From NCBI GenBank assembly GCA_027603945.1, contig JADIIU010000018.1:1-64000 (forward strand): a stretch of DNA of 64,000 nt, in the 5' to 3' direction. Of the stretch, positions 1-10,180 are shown one piece after another (position 1 is the stretch's first letter; the number at the start of each line of letters is the position of its first letter). A program made the translations under genes and the position numbers. This stretch comes from Terramyces sp. JEL0728 (taxonomy: Eukaryota; Chytridiomycota; Chytridiomycetes; Rhizophydiales; Terramycetaceae). The notes under the pieces were generated by a model that searched no databases, had not been told where the DNA came from, and was given only the letters and a program-made list of their open reading frames with translations.

Positions 1-21
1 TTTCACCTGAAATAATCTCAA

Positions 22-976
22 ATGTCGGGAGCGCAAAAAGTTCTCCTAAAGCTACGCAAGAATGTGCAGGGTAATTGGCATTAACGAAAGATGGAGATTA
101 TTACGAAGCCTACCAAATGTACCACTCAGTGTCCCAGCGATTCATTAAACAGAAAAAACAGGATCAAGCTGTTTCTCTACTTATGGACGGGATCAAAACC
201 ATGAACCAGCATAGCCAGCATGCATCCGCACTTGATTTAGCAGACCGTTTGATGGAATTATATGCGACACCAAATACCGACGCAATTTCCCATTTAGCCC
301 AAGTATTTTACACTTTCCCGTTGGATTCAGCTCAATGTGATTTGTTCATCAAGAATGCGTTGAAATGGTCCAAAAACGATAATTCTTTGAATCATGCATT
401 TGGATGTCGGTATGCCAAAGGTTAGTGCGGTTTAATGTAGATGGGCAATATTATAACGCTGAAACCCATTTATTTAACGGGACATTGGATTCAATCAAAG
501 TATTGGCAAGGATGGAATTGGAATTCAGCAAACTAGGGTACTACGATGACATGGGCTACTTTATTGCACGCGCGAGTTTGCCTTTACTTGCGCTGGGTAA
601 ATATTCTGAAGCAAAAACTTGTCTGGACCTATTCACTGCAGGGTTGGACTCGGATTTCCAAGTGGAAAATGTCAATGATACTCCAATTTCCAGACACAAA
701 CTGTACAATTTTACGCAGTTGCTGATTGCATCGATTGGGAGGAACCAGGGACATTTATTCAGCACCATCGTGAACAACTATCAAACGGAACTATCTTTTG
801 ATTCATTTTTGTTGGAGGTGACTTGTCTGTTAACATAGTGCGTAGCTCAAATCGGCAAAGTTTACTTTGGAATTGGAATCAAGCAAAAGCAAGCTAATCC
901 ATTTGCTGAAATTATGAAAACTATGTTGAATCCAACTCAGCAGTTGCAGATCGCCGAAGATTTAGATATGGATTGA
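22..976 (+). CDS. GET4: Get4-like factor of tail-anchored protein insertion
   Basis: Four exons (22-70, 91-420, 441-817, 839-976) give 297 residues, close to the roughly 310 usual for Get4. The helical-repeat signature (GDYYEAYQMYHSV, QDQAVSLLMDG, then DGQYYNAETHLF and IGKVYFGIG) matches the Get4/C7orf20 family. Get4 bridges the tail-anchored chaperone Sgt2 to Get3 through Get5 in the cytosol. The introns are 20, 20 and 21 nt, and removing each keeps the conserved frame. The start at 22 is the first ATG and gives the short basic N-terminus expected. The TGA stop runs straight into AATAAA. No frame damage is seen. Identification comes from family pattern, not from a search. Confidence 0.85.
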
Positions 977-1115
977 ATAAAGTTGTTAATTAAATTGGCT
1001 ATTAGCTGGAATCATTCATCTTTTGGTACAGGCTTGATGTATCACCTTTTGCGACGATTTGATGAATGTTCTCGCGAATTAGAAGGCAGTAAACTGAATA
1101 AGAGATTACTGACAG

Positions 1116-1586
1116 CTAATAAATCAATTCTTTTATTTTCCCAATCCAAGTTGGTTTTGTCAATCGCTTTTCCAATTCTTTCTTGATTTCAACAATCGGG
1201 TTGACTCTTCTGGGATGAACTGATCCAGCAACCAAATCTATCTCCTGGCTTTTGAAATCCAAGTCGATTAAAGAGTATTTTTGAAACTCTACAATTTTCA
1301 AACGCATTAAAGTTTCCATGTATTCCTTTCGGAGTTTCACCAAACGATCATCATTCTTTAGCTGCTGCGGATTTTTTGTTTGAGTGTATTGCTTCAAGTG
1401 ATTACTAATTTCCTGATTTTGAACAACAAGTTCTGGATGGGATTTGATTTTTTCGTCAAACGCTTTCTTTATTACAGGGGAGGATAGTAGGATATACAAA
1501 TCGTTTGGCTCTGTTAATTTAAATGGTATCCAATTGCTGTTTAGCCGAATTTGTTTTGAAATGAATTTTGAGATCTGGAAATGCAT
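1116..1586 (-). CDS. Hypothetical basic protein, possibly mitochondrial
   Basis: An uninterrupted 156-residue ORF from an ATG at 1586. I do not recognise the family. The first 25 residues are rich in Lys, Arg, Ile and Phe with no acid, which could be a mitochondrial targeting helix. The rest is strongly charged and probably helical, ending in a Lys-rich tail. It converges on GET4 with a gap of about 140 bases. Small mitochondrial ribosomal or assembly factors often look like this, but that is only an analogy. An intron near the start cannot be excluded. Confidence 0.45.
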   Translation of the reverse strand: MHFQISKFISKQIRLNSNWIPFKLTEPNDLYILLSSPVIKKAFDEKIKSHPELVVQNQEISNHLKQYTQTKNPQQLKNDDRLVKLRKEYMETLMRLKIVEFQKYSLIDLDFKSQEIDLVAGSVHPRRVNPIVEIKKELEKRLTKPTWIGKIKELIY

Positions 1587-2643
1587 AAATACTGAAGAAT
1601 TTCCAAGTGCAAAACAGTTTGTAAATGAAATAGGAAATGGGCTGCCACAGTGGTCTATCCGGTAGTTGATCTACAGTCTCTAGTTAACTATTGATTGATT
1701 TAATACGAGATTTTAGCTGTGCTTCGTTCTCGTATCTATCGAGCTTCCATATTCGTAAACGACTGGGTATACCATGCACGGAAGCTGCAGTATCAATAAA
1801 GAAACTTTCCAAAACAGCACTGGTCAGATTCATCTTCTACGGTTCACTCTTCCCTGCCGCATATTTTCTTTTGGCATCGTTCCTGCTGAATCTTGGAATG
1901 TTTTTTCGAGGTTTAGTTCCGCACTCGCAAAATCAACATTTTTTATCCAAGAATACATCTTCATGCAATTTAGTAAATTATCCGCAAACTACCGCTTTTC
2001 GAGCGGTATTCTTCAGGCTGCACCGACTACACTACCAAAATTGTAAATGGTCGACAGAGTTGCTGATAATCAAGTGTTCATTTGGCTTCGGGGAGATATT
2101 TCCATAGTTAATTATCCACTCAATAATCCGACGTTTACTTGTGGAAAATGTGCTACCTATGGAATTTTCACCCAATCAGATCCTATGTGCTTCCTGTTTC
2201 AGCATGGTGGCAAATGTACAAACCACAGCGAAAACGCTGGAAAACAGAAAAGGAAATACACGAGGTTCCAGAAAAGGGGTAGTTTGCCCCTTCGAATTCT
2301 ACCTTAGATCCTGTTTCCTTCCCTGTATCAACCCACGATGCTCCCTGCATTCCACTAACCCTATTGTTGCAGGTCTCGACTTCGGAATTGTACGGAATAT
2401 TGTGTGGCTTATCACACCAACTTAGAACACGCTTGATCGGAGTAATGCCCGCCAACACCAAAAACGTGCAGAAATGATCAAAAAGTGCGTATTAAGTGGA
2501 AAGACATACATCGGACCGCCTTTTATTTAAAAACCCAATGTCGAAAAATCAGTTACAGTGAAATCATTCCACTAATTTTTTTGGTGTGTGGTGGCGTTAA
2601 TTTCGTGACATTTTCACCTTTGGAAATTCTTTACAAACTTTCG
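1587..2643. other. Unassigned stretch upstream of the velvet gene
   Basis: About 1 kb with overlapping open frames on both strands (for example 1691-2107 on + and 2183-2461 on -). None gives a protein I recognise, and I could not join them with the roughly 20-nt introns seen elsewhere. It may be 5' leader or promoter of the velvet gene, a fast-evolving small gene, or decayed sequence. Confidence 0.3.
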
Positions 2644-3292
2644 ATGCAAGAGTTTTCAGCAACCATCAGACAGCAACCTTCAAGAGGAAGGATGTGCGGA
2701 CTTGGCGACACCGTATCACGCAGAATGCTGTACAGATTTCATTAACCTAGCGATCCTCCCCTTATAATACAGCTTCTATTACCACAGCCAGCAAAGTGAT
2801 TGGATATTAACGTAGAACCTATCAGCCTTATGAGTTTATTTGCAACACTACAATTCTAGACGCCGAAGACGGGACGCACAATGGTCTGATTTGTTTTTCA
2901 AAGACTATTGGCCATAAAACTCTCAGCACTTCGATTAAATCTGTCCTGCTAGGCCAAACGGTTACTACGGGCGTTATGCTGAATGATATGAAATCAAACG
3001 AGCTTCAAATATTCTTTGTGTTTCCAGAATTGGCTGTCAGAATACAAGGCGACTTTAAACTGTGCTGCAACATTGGAAATCTAACAACGTAACTAAAACT
3101 AATTCTAGTGGACAGTCTATTTACTTGGAAACCAAACCGTTCCAGGTTTTCCCGCCGCAGTCTTATCCCGGAATTCTATCGCTAACTCAGCTCTCGAGGT
3201 CGTTTTTGATTCAAGGCGTGCCTATAAGATGCGGTTCAAACTATAGAAAAGATTTGAACTTTCACGAAGAAAAGGAGAATGAAACGTCCTAG
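2644..3292 (+). CDS. Velvet-domain regulatory protein, compact form
   Basis: Exons 2644-2729, 2751-2795, 2816-3088 and 3109-3292 give 195 residues that are almost only velvet domain. Visible hallmarks in order: IRQQPSRGRMCG near the N-terminus, DPPLIIQL, IFFVFPELAVRIQGDFKL, and FPPQSYPGILSLTQLSRSF followed by the basic QGVPIRCGSNYRK. Velvet proteins (VosA, VelB, VeA) are fungal NF-kB-fold DNA-binding regulators of development and secondary metabolism, working as homo- or heterodimers. The domain starts within a few residues of the first in-frame ATG and little follows it, unlike VosA or VeA with long disordered tails. Introns are 21, 20 and 20 nt. I cannot say which subfamily it belongs to. 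Confidence 0.85.
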
Positions 3293-3472
3293 ACATGAGC
3301 ATACAATACGCTCCTTGTACTAATTTATATCCTATAATTCTAATAATACTTAATTTCCTCTTCAATTGATATTTACATGTTTGCCAGCTTTTCGCGAATC
3401 ACATGATTTTCGTCGGTTTGGCGGGAGAATATCCGTCAAACCCGGACTCAAAGCAAAAATTAATCCAATTTA

Positions 3473-5540
3473 TTAAACAATCCGACTCTTGACCATGGTA
3501 AAGCGATCAATGGTGTCAAGTTTCTCATTGGACGTAGGACTAGTAAGATTACGCTTAACTGTAAACATTTCAGGCGGTAAAAAGTGGTTTGGTGTTTGAG
3601 CGCGCAGAACGCTTTCCATTGGCAATTCTTCCTTTTCTTGCTTCAAATCAATCAAGTTCTTTACGGCATAGTTTTGCAAAATGATTCCTAAAAGCAGTTT
3701 AAATACTAATAAGCTAGAATTAGCTAAATTGGTACATGATAAATAAGAGCACGAACGGCCACAAGCTTTTTGTAAATAGGGATAGCAATATTGGCGGTGA
3801 TTTTCTCTGAGACCTAGCGTTTTTTATCCACTGGTTAAGTTTATCCGGTAATCGCCAACTGCCAATCATTTCATCTGGTGAATCGCTGTTATCCCAAGTC
3901 TCCTCCATTAAAGTCTCGGGCATAATCCCAACGATACCCATAATTTGTATTACTACTCTGATCACCAAGCATGCAAGCGGTATACTGACAAATCCTATTC
4001 TTTTCGCTACAATTGGCGATCTATCTACTTGATTTACGTGTCTCTTGTTTAATTCCGTGGATGATATGCCTAATAAATCTCTGCACAAGCTTTCAGTGTA
4101 TCTTTGATATACCGTGGGAGATATTCCATTGAATTTCACGATAAAAGCGTGTTTTATCCAGTCAACCATAATTTCTGTGCCGTAAACTACAACTGCTGGA
4201 CCAATTATAATTTGCACAAGAGTAAACTGATTTGAATTAAATATTGCAATAATCGAATTATAAAATGATGAAGAGAGAGATGAAAAGTTGTCGATGGAGA
4301 GTGATGCATCGAATGTTGTCACAAAACTAGTAACAGAGCCCACTATTGTTGTGAATATCAACTGCGAATTGTCAATAATATCTCCTATCGCGCCGTTGCC
4401 TAAAATTTCCAAACAGTTTCTAATTGTGATTATAAAAAGAAAAGTGGACAGCTGGAATCGTTCAACAATATCGCTACATGACAACTGAAACAGATTCGCC
4501 TTTTCAAATTTTTTGAATACAGTGCCCTACAATTAGTATTTGCTACTTTGATTTCAGTAAACTGGTTGCTCATTAAAAGTGTTAATAATCCATTATTGTA
4601 TGAATTAACTGCTACATTTAACGCCATAACTTGGTAGAATAGGACAAGTGTGTGCAGGGTTATATAGAAACTGGCAACTATGAAATGAACTATGCGATTC
4701 AGCCTTCTCGTCGTAACTCTTTGATTTTCTGCTGTTGTTGCAAAAAGAGAATCTAATATATCATGCCCGAATGCACTGCACAGTTTATCTCCAATCTATT
4801 TTAGCTTCAATGTACCTCCAGTGCGTTGAATATAAAATACAGTTTGATGATTGCCTGTCCTCTAATCAAATGATACAACCGCGATGAGTCCACATTTTGG
4901 ATAAAATATGAACAGATGATGATCAACGTTCCCTTTATCAAATCTGTCTTTTGTGCCGGCTTGATATTCCCTCTAAAGAATGAAAATACTGCAACGACAA
5001 TTCGAATAGGAAGGATGGTAAAAATATACAGGAAAGAATCTAGACAGATGAAAAATCCTAGCAGCAAAAACTATCATTAAAATAATATACCCTTTCAAGC
5101 TGTCTTGGAACACTAATGAAATTCAATATTCGTTCGGTCTTGGCTTGCTGCTGTTCTGGCTGAAAGGTGCTCATGATTTCCGATATCAAATATTCCCATA
5201 ACGTAGCAATTCCAACAGTTTTGAACTTTAATTCCTGTTTTTGTGGTGTTGGCGTCAAAGGTCTTGAATCTGTTTGTGCATCATCTTCAATAGGACCAAC
5301 TCTGTCTTGCGCTGTTATTGGATCCTGCGACAATGTAGATCCGGGGTAGAATATGTTGCTTCCTTCGTCAATAGCGACAATCCTTTCATATCCTTCCTGA
5401 GAATCGATTGATTTTAAAGAATTGAGAGAGGCTTGCGGGAACAAATCCGGGACTGAATCATTCCGGTTTGCTTCGGTGTTTTTCCTTTTCTTTTTCTTCT
5501 TTTTTATGAGATTGTGGTTTTGGTGTTCTTTTATTACCAT
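3473..5540 (-). CDS. EMP65: TAPT1/Emp65 family ER membrane protein
   Basis: Five exons (5540-5091, 5070-4816, 4795-4547, 4526-3736, 3713-3473) code for 661 residues. Family hallmarks are consecutive: LERFLLLGFFICLDSFLYIF, the NALEIGDKL stretch, MALNVAVNSYNNGLLTLLMS, VFKKFEKANLFQLSCSDI and the most conserved YGTEIMVDWIKHAFIVKF. These define TAPT1/Emp65 (DUF747), a multi-span ER protein that in yeast partners Slp1 in protection of folding intermediates and in animals is needed for cilia. Introns are 20, 20, 20 and 22 nt. The start at 5540 is the first in-frame ATG after a Lys-rich segment. An upstream exon is possible because the N-terminus is disordered. Confidence 0.88.
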
Positions 5541-5784
5541 TTGTTTTGATTTGCAATGAGGAAGAAAAGCAAAAATAAGCAGCCTGAGCAAAACAGTCAA
5601 TGCATGTGAAATATTCGCAGATATATCAATTAGATACCAGTGCCATGCTGGAATTTATTGGTACATATGCACTGCTCGACTCGTTCCTGCTAGCACCAAT
5701 TCTTGTAACGAATGCAGATCAAGGGTATTATTCCAAGAATGTCCAAAAGCTTCCAGTGAAACATTTAAACTTGACAAAAAAAAT

Positions 5785-6094
5785 ATGGGGTGGGAAGTTG
5801 ACAGCTTGGGATACGCCGGAGGAGTAATACTATCGTTGGTAATGCCAAATTAATAAGTGTACATTGCCGCAAACATGGCAAATGTGGAAAACTAAATCCG
5901 CCAAAGATTTCTCTCTCATATTCGCAGTCTCATATGCAATTGGGTTGCTGTTGACAATGGTTTATCTGATTATACTGCAGGCTTGGCCAGCAGCAATTCC
6001 ATTGATGTTTGAATTCCTGCACAGTTTGATTCTAATTGTGTTAAAGATTTATATCACTGTCTACCATGAAAACGAGGAGAATAAAGGAGTTTGA
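5785..6094 (+). CDS. Small single PQ-loop membrane protein
   Basis: Two exons (5785-5838, 5858-6094) separated by a 19-nt intron give 96 residues. After MGWEVDSLGYAGGVILSL the splice produces CTLPQTWQMWKTKSAKDFSL, the classic PQ-loop motif, followed by two more hydrophobic segments. One PQ repeat with three helices is the half-unit seen in bacterial SemiSWEETs. Most eukaryotic members (SWEET, cystinosin, Ypq) carry two. It would need to dimerise to form a transport path. The cargo cannot be predicted. It lies 17 bases before the cytochrome b561 gene on the same strand. Without splicing neither exon is recognisable. Confidence 0.7.
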
Positions 6095-6111
6095 ATTTTT
6101 GAAATTTGGAA

Positions 6112-6735
6112 ATGAGCAATCTTGCAACTGCCCTTCGTATTACTAACCAAGTAGTATTTGGAACGATTGTATTTACCATCTATCAAACAAAGGCCTTCAA
6201 CCTGTTTGCACTCCATCCCATCTTGATGACATTAGTGTACTATTACGTTTGTGAAGCACTTGGGATACTAGTAACTTCAAAGCAGGTGCTCTCTAGAGTG
6301 CAATCGCATCAGGCACAACAAATGTTTGCTTCATTCTTGACAGTTATCGGATTCACTATTATTTACCTTGTTAAAGACTGGCAAAACAAACTTCACTTTC
6401 AAACTTACCACGGATTTCTGGGATCTTTAATCGCAACACTGCTTATTATCCAGACTATACTCAGTACTCTGATCTTTGCGAAATACAGCTTGTCTGCCAA
6501 GCTATTGTGGTATTTGCATGGGTTGAGCGGTTGCATTCTAATCTTTGGCTTATGGGCAACCTTGTGGTTACATTATGGTGCTCCAGATGGTTGGTTCGAT
6601 CACAATGCCGTAATCTTTAGACAGTTCTTTCCCTTGCTTGGAAAAGGAGCTTTGATTACCAGTTTAGGGCTGGTGTTGGCGCTGCTAACACAGATTTATA
6701 CAGCTAAAGGAACCCCAGTAAAAAAGTCCAAATAA
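6112..6735 (+). CDS. Cytochrome b561 domain protein
   Basis: Intronless, 207 residues, six hydrophobic segments. Four histidines sit where b561 proteins hold two hemes: LHPILM, SHQAQQ, YHGFLG and LHGLSG. The family carries electrons across endomembranes, usually from ascorbate to ferric or monodehydroascorbate acceptors. No DOMON or reductase extension is fused, so it resembles the short CYB561D2 type. The ATG at 6112 is used because the upstream in-frame codon is TTG. Its stop lies within AATAAA. Confidence 0.82.
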   Translation: MSNLATALRITNQVVFGTIVFTIYQTKAFNLFALHPILMTLVYYYVCEALGILVTSKQVLSRVQSHQAQQMFASFLTVIGFTIIYLVKDWQNKLHFQTYHGFLGSLIATLLIIQTILSTLIFAKYSLSAKLLWYLHGLSGCILIFGLWATLWLHYGAPDGWFDHNAVIFRQFFPLLGKGALITSLGLVLALLTQIYTAKGTPVKKSK

Positions 6736-6742
6736 ATTTATT
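6731..6742. terminator. Palindromic poly(A) signal shared by convergent genes
   Basis: aataaatttatt reads the same on both strands, giving AATAAA for the b561 gene (+) and for the WD40 gene (-). Both stop codons (6733-6735 on +, 6738-6740 on -) lie inside it. Poly(A) function is inferred from sequence only. Confidence 0.55.
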
Positions 6743-8011
6743 TTGTGGTTTCGATTTGTTCGTCCAACTCCAAAAGCATTACCAACTTGCCACCACCAGC
6801 GAGGGCAATCAGATTATCATCATTGCTTATAGCCACGGTATAAACTGCACAGTTCAAGTGCTCTACCGATCCTACGACTCTAAACGACTCAGTGCTGAAT
6901 AGCCGAACTTCATTCAACCCAGAGCCTGTATCAGCTATCCCTTACCTCCAGCTAGAACAAACCTATTTCTTTGGTGTAACATGTCGCCTGAATGAGCAGT
7001 GCCTTTGCTGTAAACCGCAGAGTAAAGCAAACAAGCAGGAATTTCAGGATCGGAATTCCAATTTACAGATTTTAGCAAGGACCCTGTTTGCCAGTCCCAC
7101 AGTTGAATAGATTGATCTCTAGTGTAAGACCCTGTCAAAATTGTGCTCCCAGAATCATTGAAATCGATTGCATCTCCACAAATATGAGGACCAAAGATTG
7201 AACGAACTGGATTTGGTTTTCTTATATCCCAAATCTACATTATAGCAAAGTACCAACAAATTATTATCCCAGCCACCACTAACAAGGTAATTACTGTCTT
7301 TTGGATGAAATTTGGCGCAAAATACTCTGTTGGTGTGACCAATATTTCCTTTTTCCTCCATTGTATTACCGTTAAAAGTAACTTGATTTGTGTTTGCATC
7401 ATAAATGCGAATACAATCGTCACTTCTACTGGTAACAAAGTTCAATCCAGTGGAATTATACGCGATATGGTGCAGCTGGATATCATCTCCAGGAATAGTG
7501 CTCATTAGCTGTCCAGATGTTGCGTGCCAGTGTCTTATCGAGCCATCCGAATCTCTAGTTAATCAAAGTTACATGTAGCACCCAAGACATTTTTGTTTTT
7601 CAGACTTTTGTTGTCTGGTCTAAAAGCAACCGAAGTACAAGGCGCATATACTTTTAAATCTGGAACAAGCGTAAATTCTTTTTGGTTGGTAGTTGTAGAG
7701 TAAATAAATATGTTTCCTTGTCCTCCTGTAGCTGCCAAATAAGCTGAGTCTGGAGAGAAATTCAAAGAATATATTTCTGTACTTTCTTTTTTCGACCATC
7801 TCCATTTTAGAATGCCGTTTAGGTCTGGTTCGCGTTCTGACTCTTCGCCTTCAAGCTGTTTCTTTAGTTTGTACGCCAGGGCATTTGATTGCGGGTTTGG
7901 TTTATCCACTGGTTGGACTTTCTTTTTTGATAAGGCGTCTCTTGAACTTGTTTTGTATAAATTCGATATCGATGTGCTGGATGTTGCTAGTCTCTGTGTT
8001 GATGTATCCAT
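6738..8011 (-). CDS. WD40 beta-propeller protein
   Basis: Exons 8011-7573, 7552-7254, 7234-6946 and 6925-6738 give 404 residues. WD-type blades are clear after splicing: YSLNFSPDSAYLAATGGQG, SDGSIRHWHATSGQL, SDDCIRIYDANTN, VFCAKFHPKDSNYLVSGGWD running into NNLLIWDIRKP, and IQLWDWQTGSLL. A segment FGPHICGDAIDF followed by STILTGSYTRDQ recalls a WD40 family common in ciliated protists, but I cannot name it. The first roughly 70 residues are Ser/Lys-rich and disordered. Introns are 20, 19 and 20 nt. It probably scaffolds a complex; its partners are unknown. Confidence 0.75.
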
Positions 8012-8384
8012 AGTTGGGAAAAACAAACGCGAAAATAATCTTTGAGTTTACATCTAGTACGTTTGAAGATGTATTGGTAGTCAACGCGAAATGATCTTCA
8101 TTGTGAGTTCTGATGTTGAAACAGCCGGCCTCCCTTTCCTTTTTGGGTTTCAGCTAAATAATTGCTATGGCCGCAAGCCATCAAGGGAATTATTAGCGAC
8201 AAGCGGATATAGAAAATAGTAACAGCCTAACCTGATGTTTGTTAAAGACTGCTCCGGATGACCAAAAGTAGGATATCGATGGTGATCAAGACCTGGTGTT
8301 TCATTGAATGGCGCCCTATCTAAACGCCATTGTGCCTCAAATAAAAGACCGTTTGAAAGGCTTGAAAATTCTTTGAACTTTAAA

Positions 8385-10028
8385 ATGTCTGATAGATTGT
8401 CATTTAGTTTGGATAACTTCAAGTCAGAGACTTCGGATTTTAGCACGTCACTACTAAGTAGTCTGGATTTGGATTTTGACAAGTTTGACCTCAGCTTAAA
8501 AAATGACGAAACTACGCTTACAAATAGCCCAGTATTAGCACCAGCAGTTCCTGAAAAGAAAACATCGCCAACTGGTGCTAAACCATCGCTACAAAGAAAG
8601 CCTGTGCATAGGTCGTCAATGCTTTCTGAACCAGAAATCACTTCTGCTGATTTAACATCTTCACCGGCTCTGCACAATGCCGATGCTATATTGCAGCACT
8701 TTGAAAGCTTCGCTTCCAGCCCTCGTTCAAGATTGTCCAGTCCTCCACTAGATTTGAAACTGGATGCTCCCCAAAGTCCTACAATTTTACCCCCACGTTC
8801 AAATAGTGTTTTATTGGTAAAGCGATTCTAATTACAGGGAAATGAAACTGCAAAGATACTCAGCAATGGAGATTTTGAAAAGATGTTGACATCCACAAGC
8901 ACAAAGCATATGTCTTCCACTCCTGATATTATGAGCTCCCTGGATGTAAATTCTGATTAATTTTAGATTCCGCCAGACCAATTTGAATTCAGTATGCCTT
9001 CCAGAAGATCCTCGTTGATTGACGGAGTGAAAGCCCAAGGCTTTAAGATATTTGGAAAACTTGGAGCAAAGAAAGCAAGACCTTCGTCAGGATTGGTCGT
9101 ATCCAATACAGGCTTCGCAGCAGAATCTGACACTCCACCAGCGCTCCCACCAAGAAACTCAAAATCAAAGCTATCAGAGCAAACAAACTCTGGAGAAGAA
9201 ATCATCCGTCCTTCTTCCCCGTTTAATCGACCAAATTCCCCCGTTCTTCGTTCAGAGCCAATTCAAAGGGCAAAATCGCCTTTTTCATTTGTAGAGGGAT
9301 CAGACCATCTGGAAAAGTTGGCGGCAGCGCTAATGCCTCCTGAGGTTGCCCAAGTTAGCTCCATCTTGCCTGCTGAAATTACAAGACCGATATCCCCTGC
9401 TCTGGAATCCGCCAGACCGTCTTCTATCCTGAGCTCGAAATTATCAGTCTCCAGCGGGAAACTAGAGCCAATTTCAGTCAAGAGTCCTAACGGTGAAAAA
9501 ACTGTACAGACTATGCTTGAATTTTTGTTGACAGAATCGGAAGGAGCAACCTCTCCAAGATCTCCAATGTCTCCATCTTTACCCCGCAAGCCAGATGCTC
9601 CTGCAACACCTACTAATCCGCTTGCGCGCTTGATTCCCGAACCAAATATTATTGCGAAACAGTTGCCTGGTGCAGAAGGTTGGCATGATATGGTTCCTGA
9701 TTTAAATCCAAAGCCAAAGACAGAATCAATTGAAATCCAGACTGATGACTTTGAATGCGAAAAGTGCAACGAACCGAAACCGGCTTGTGCAGAAATTGGA
9801 ACTGAAACGGATATGGTTTTGGAAGAAGCAGAAAAGGTGTCTGCACTGGAGGAAGAAAATGTCCGCCTTAGACAGGAGCTGCAAGCCATGAAATTAATGG
9901 TCCAGACTTCTAGATCACAGACCCAACAGATGAAGATTCTGAAAGAGGCTGCAGAAGCTAGATTCGAGCAATTGGCTAGAGTTGCACATAGAAAATTAGT
10001 TAGAGCAATGGTTGATCGTACAAATTAG
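8385..10028 (+). CDS. Ser/Pro-rich scaffold with C-terminal coiled coil
   Basis: Exons 8385-8816, 8838-8945 and 8967-10028 code for 533 residues. Most of it is low-complexity Ser/Pro sequence with many SP sites (RPSSPFNRPNSPV, SPRSPMSPSLPRKP) and a proline motif PPALPPRNSK that could bind SH3 domains. A basic IFGKLGAKKARP patch follows the second intron. Two QT/ET motifs (IEIQTDDF, EIGTETD) flank a CxxC pair, then a coiled coil of about 80 residues ends in ARFEQLARVAHRKLVRAMV. The gene at 32631-34372 has the same plan. This suggests a cortical or septal scaffold regulated by proline-directed kinases. I know no named family that fits. Confidence 0.65.
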
Positions 10029-10180
10029 CATATTTAATAAATCTACTCATGTAAAATGGAACACTTTTATATGCTGTTATTTTGGCTCTGTGTTTATCAT
10101 TGCACCATCTCCAATTGTGTTTCTGCCAACATTCATGAATACTGCTGTAATAAATCTTTTTTGCCTTTTTAAAATATTCA

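Noticed and set aside
5600..5827. Plus-strand 75-residue ORF before the PQ-loop gene
   Set aside because: It overlaps the start of the PQ-loop gene in another frame and resembles no family. The PQ-loop reading from ATG 5785 with a 19-nt intron explains the region better.
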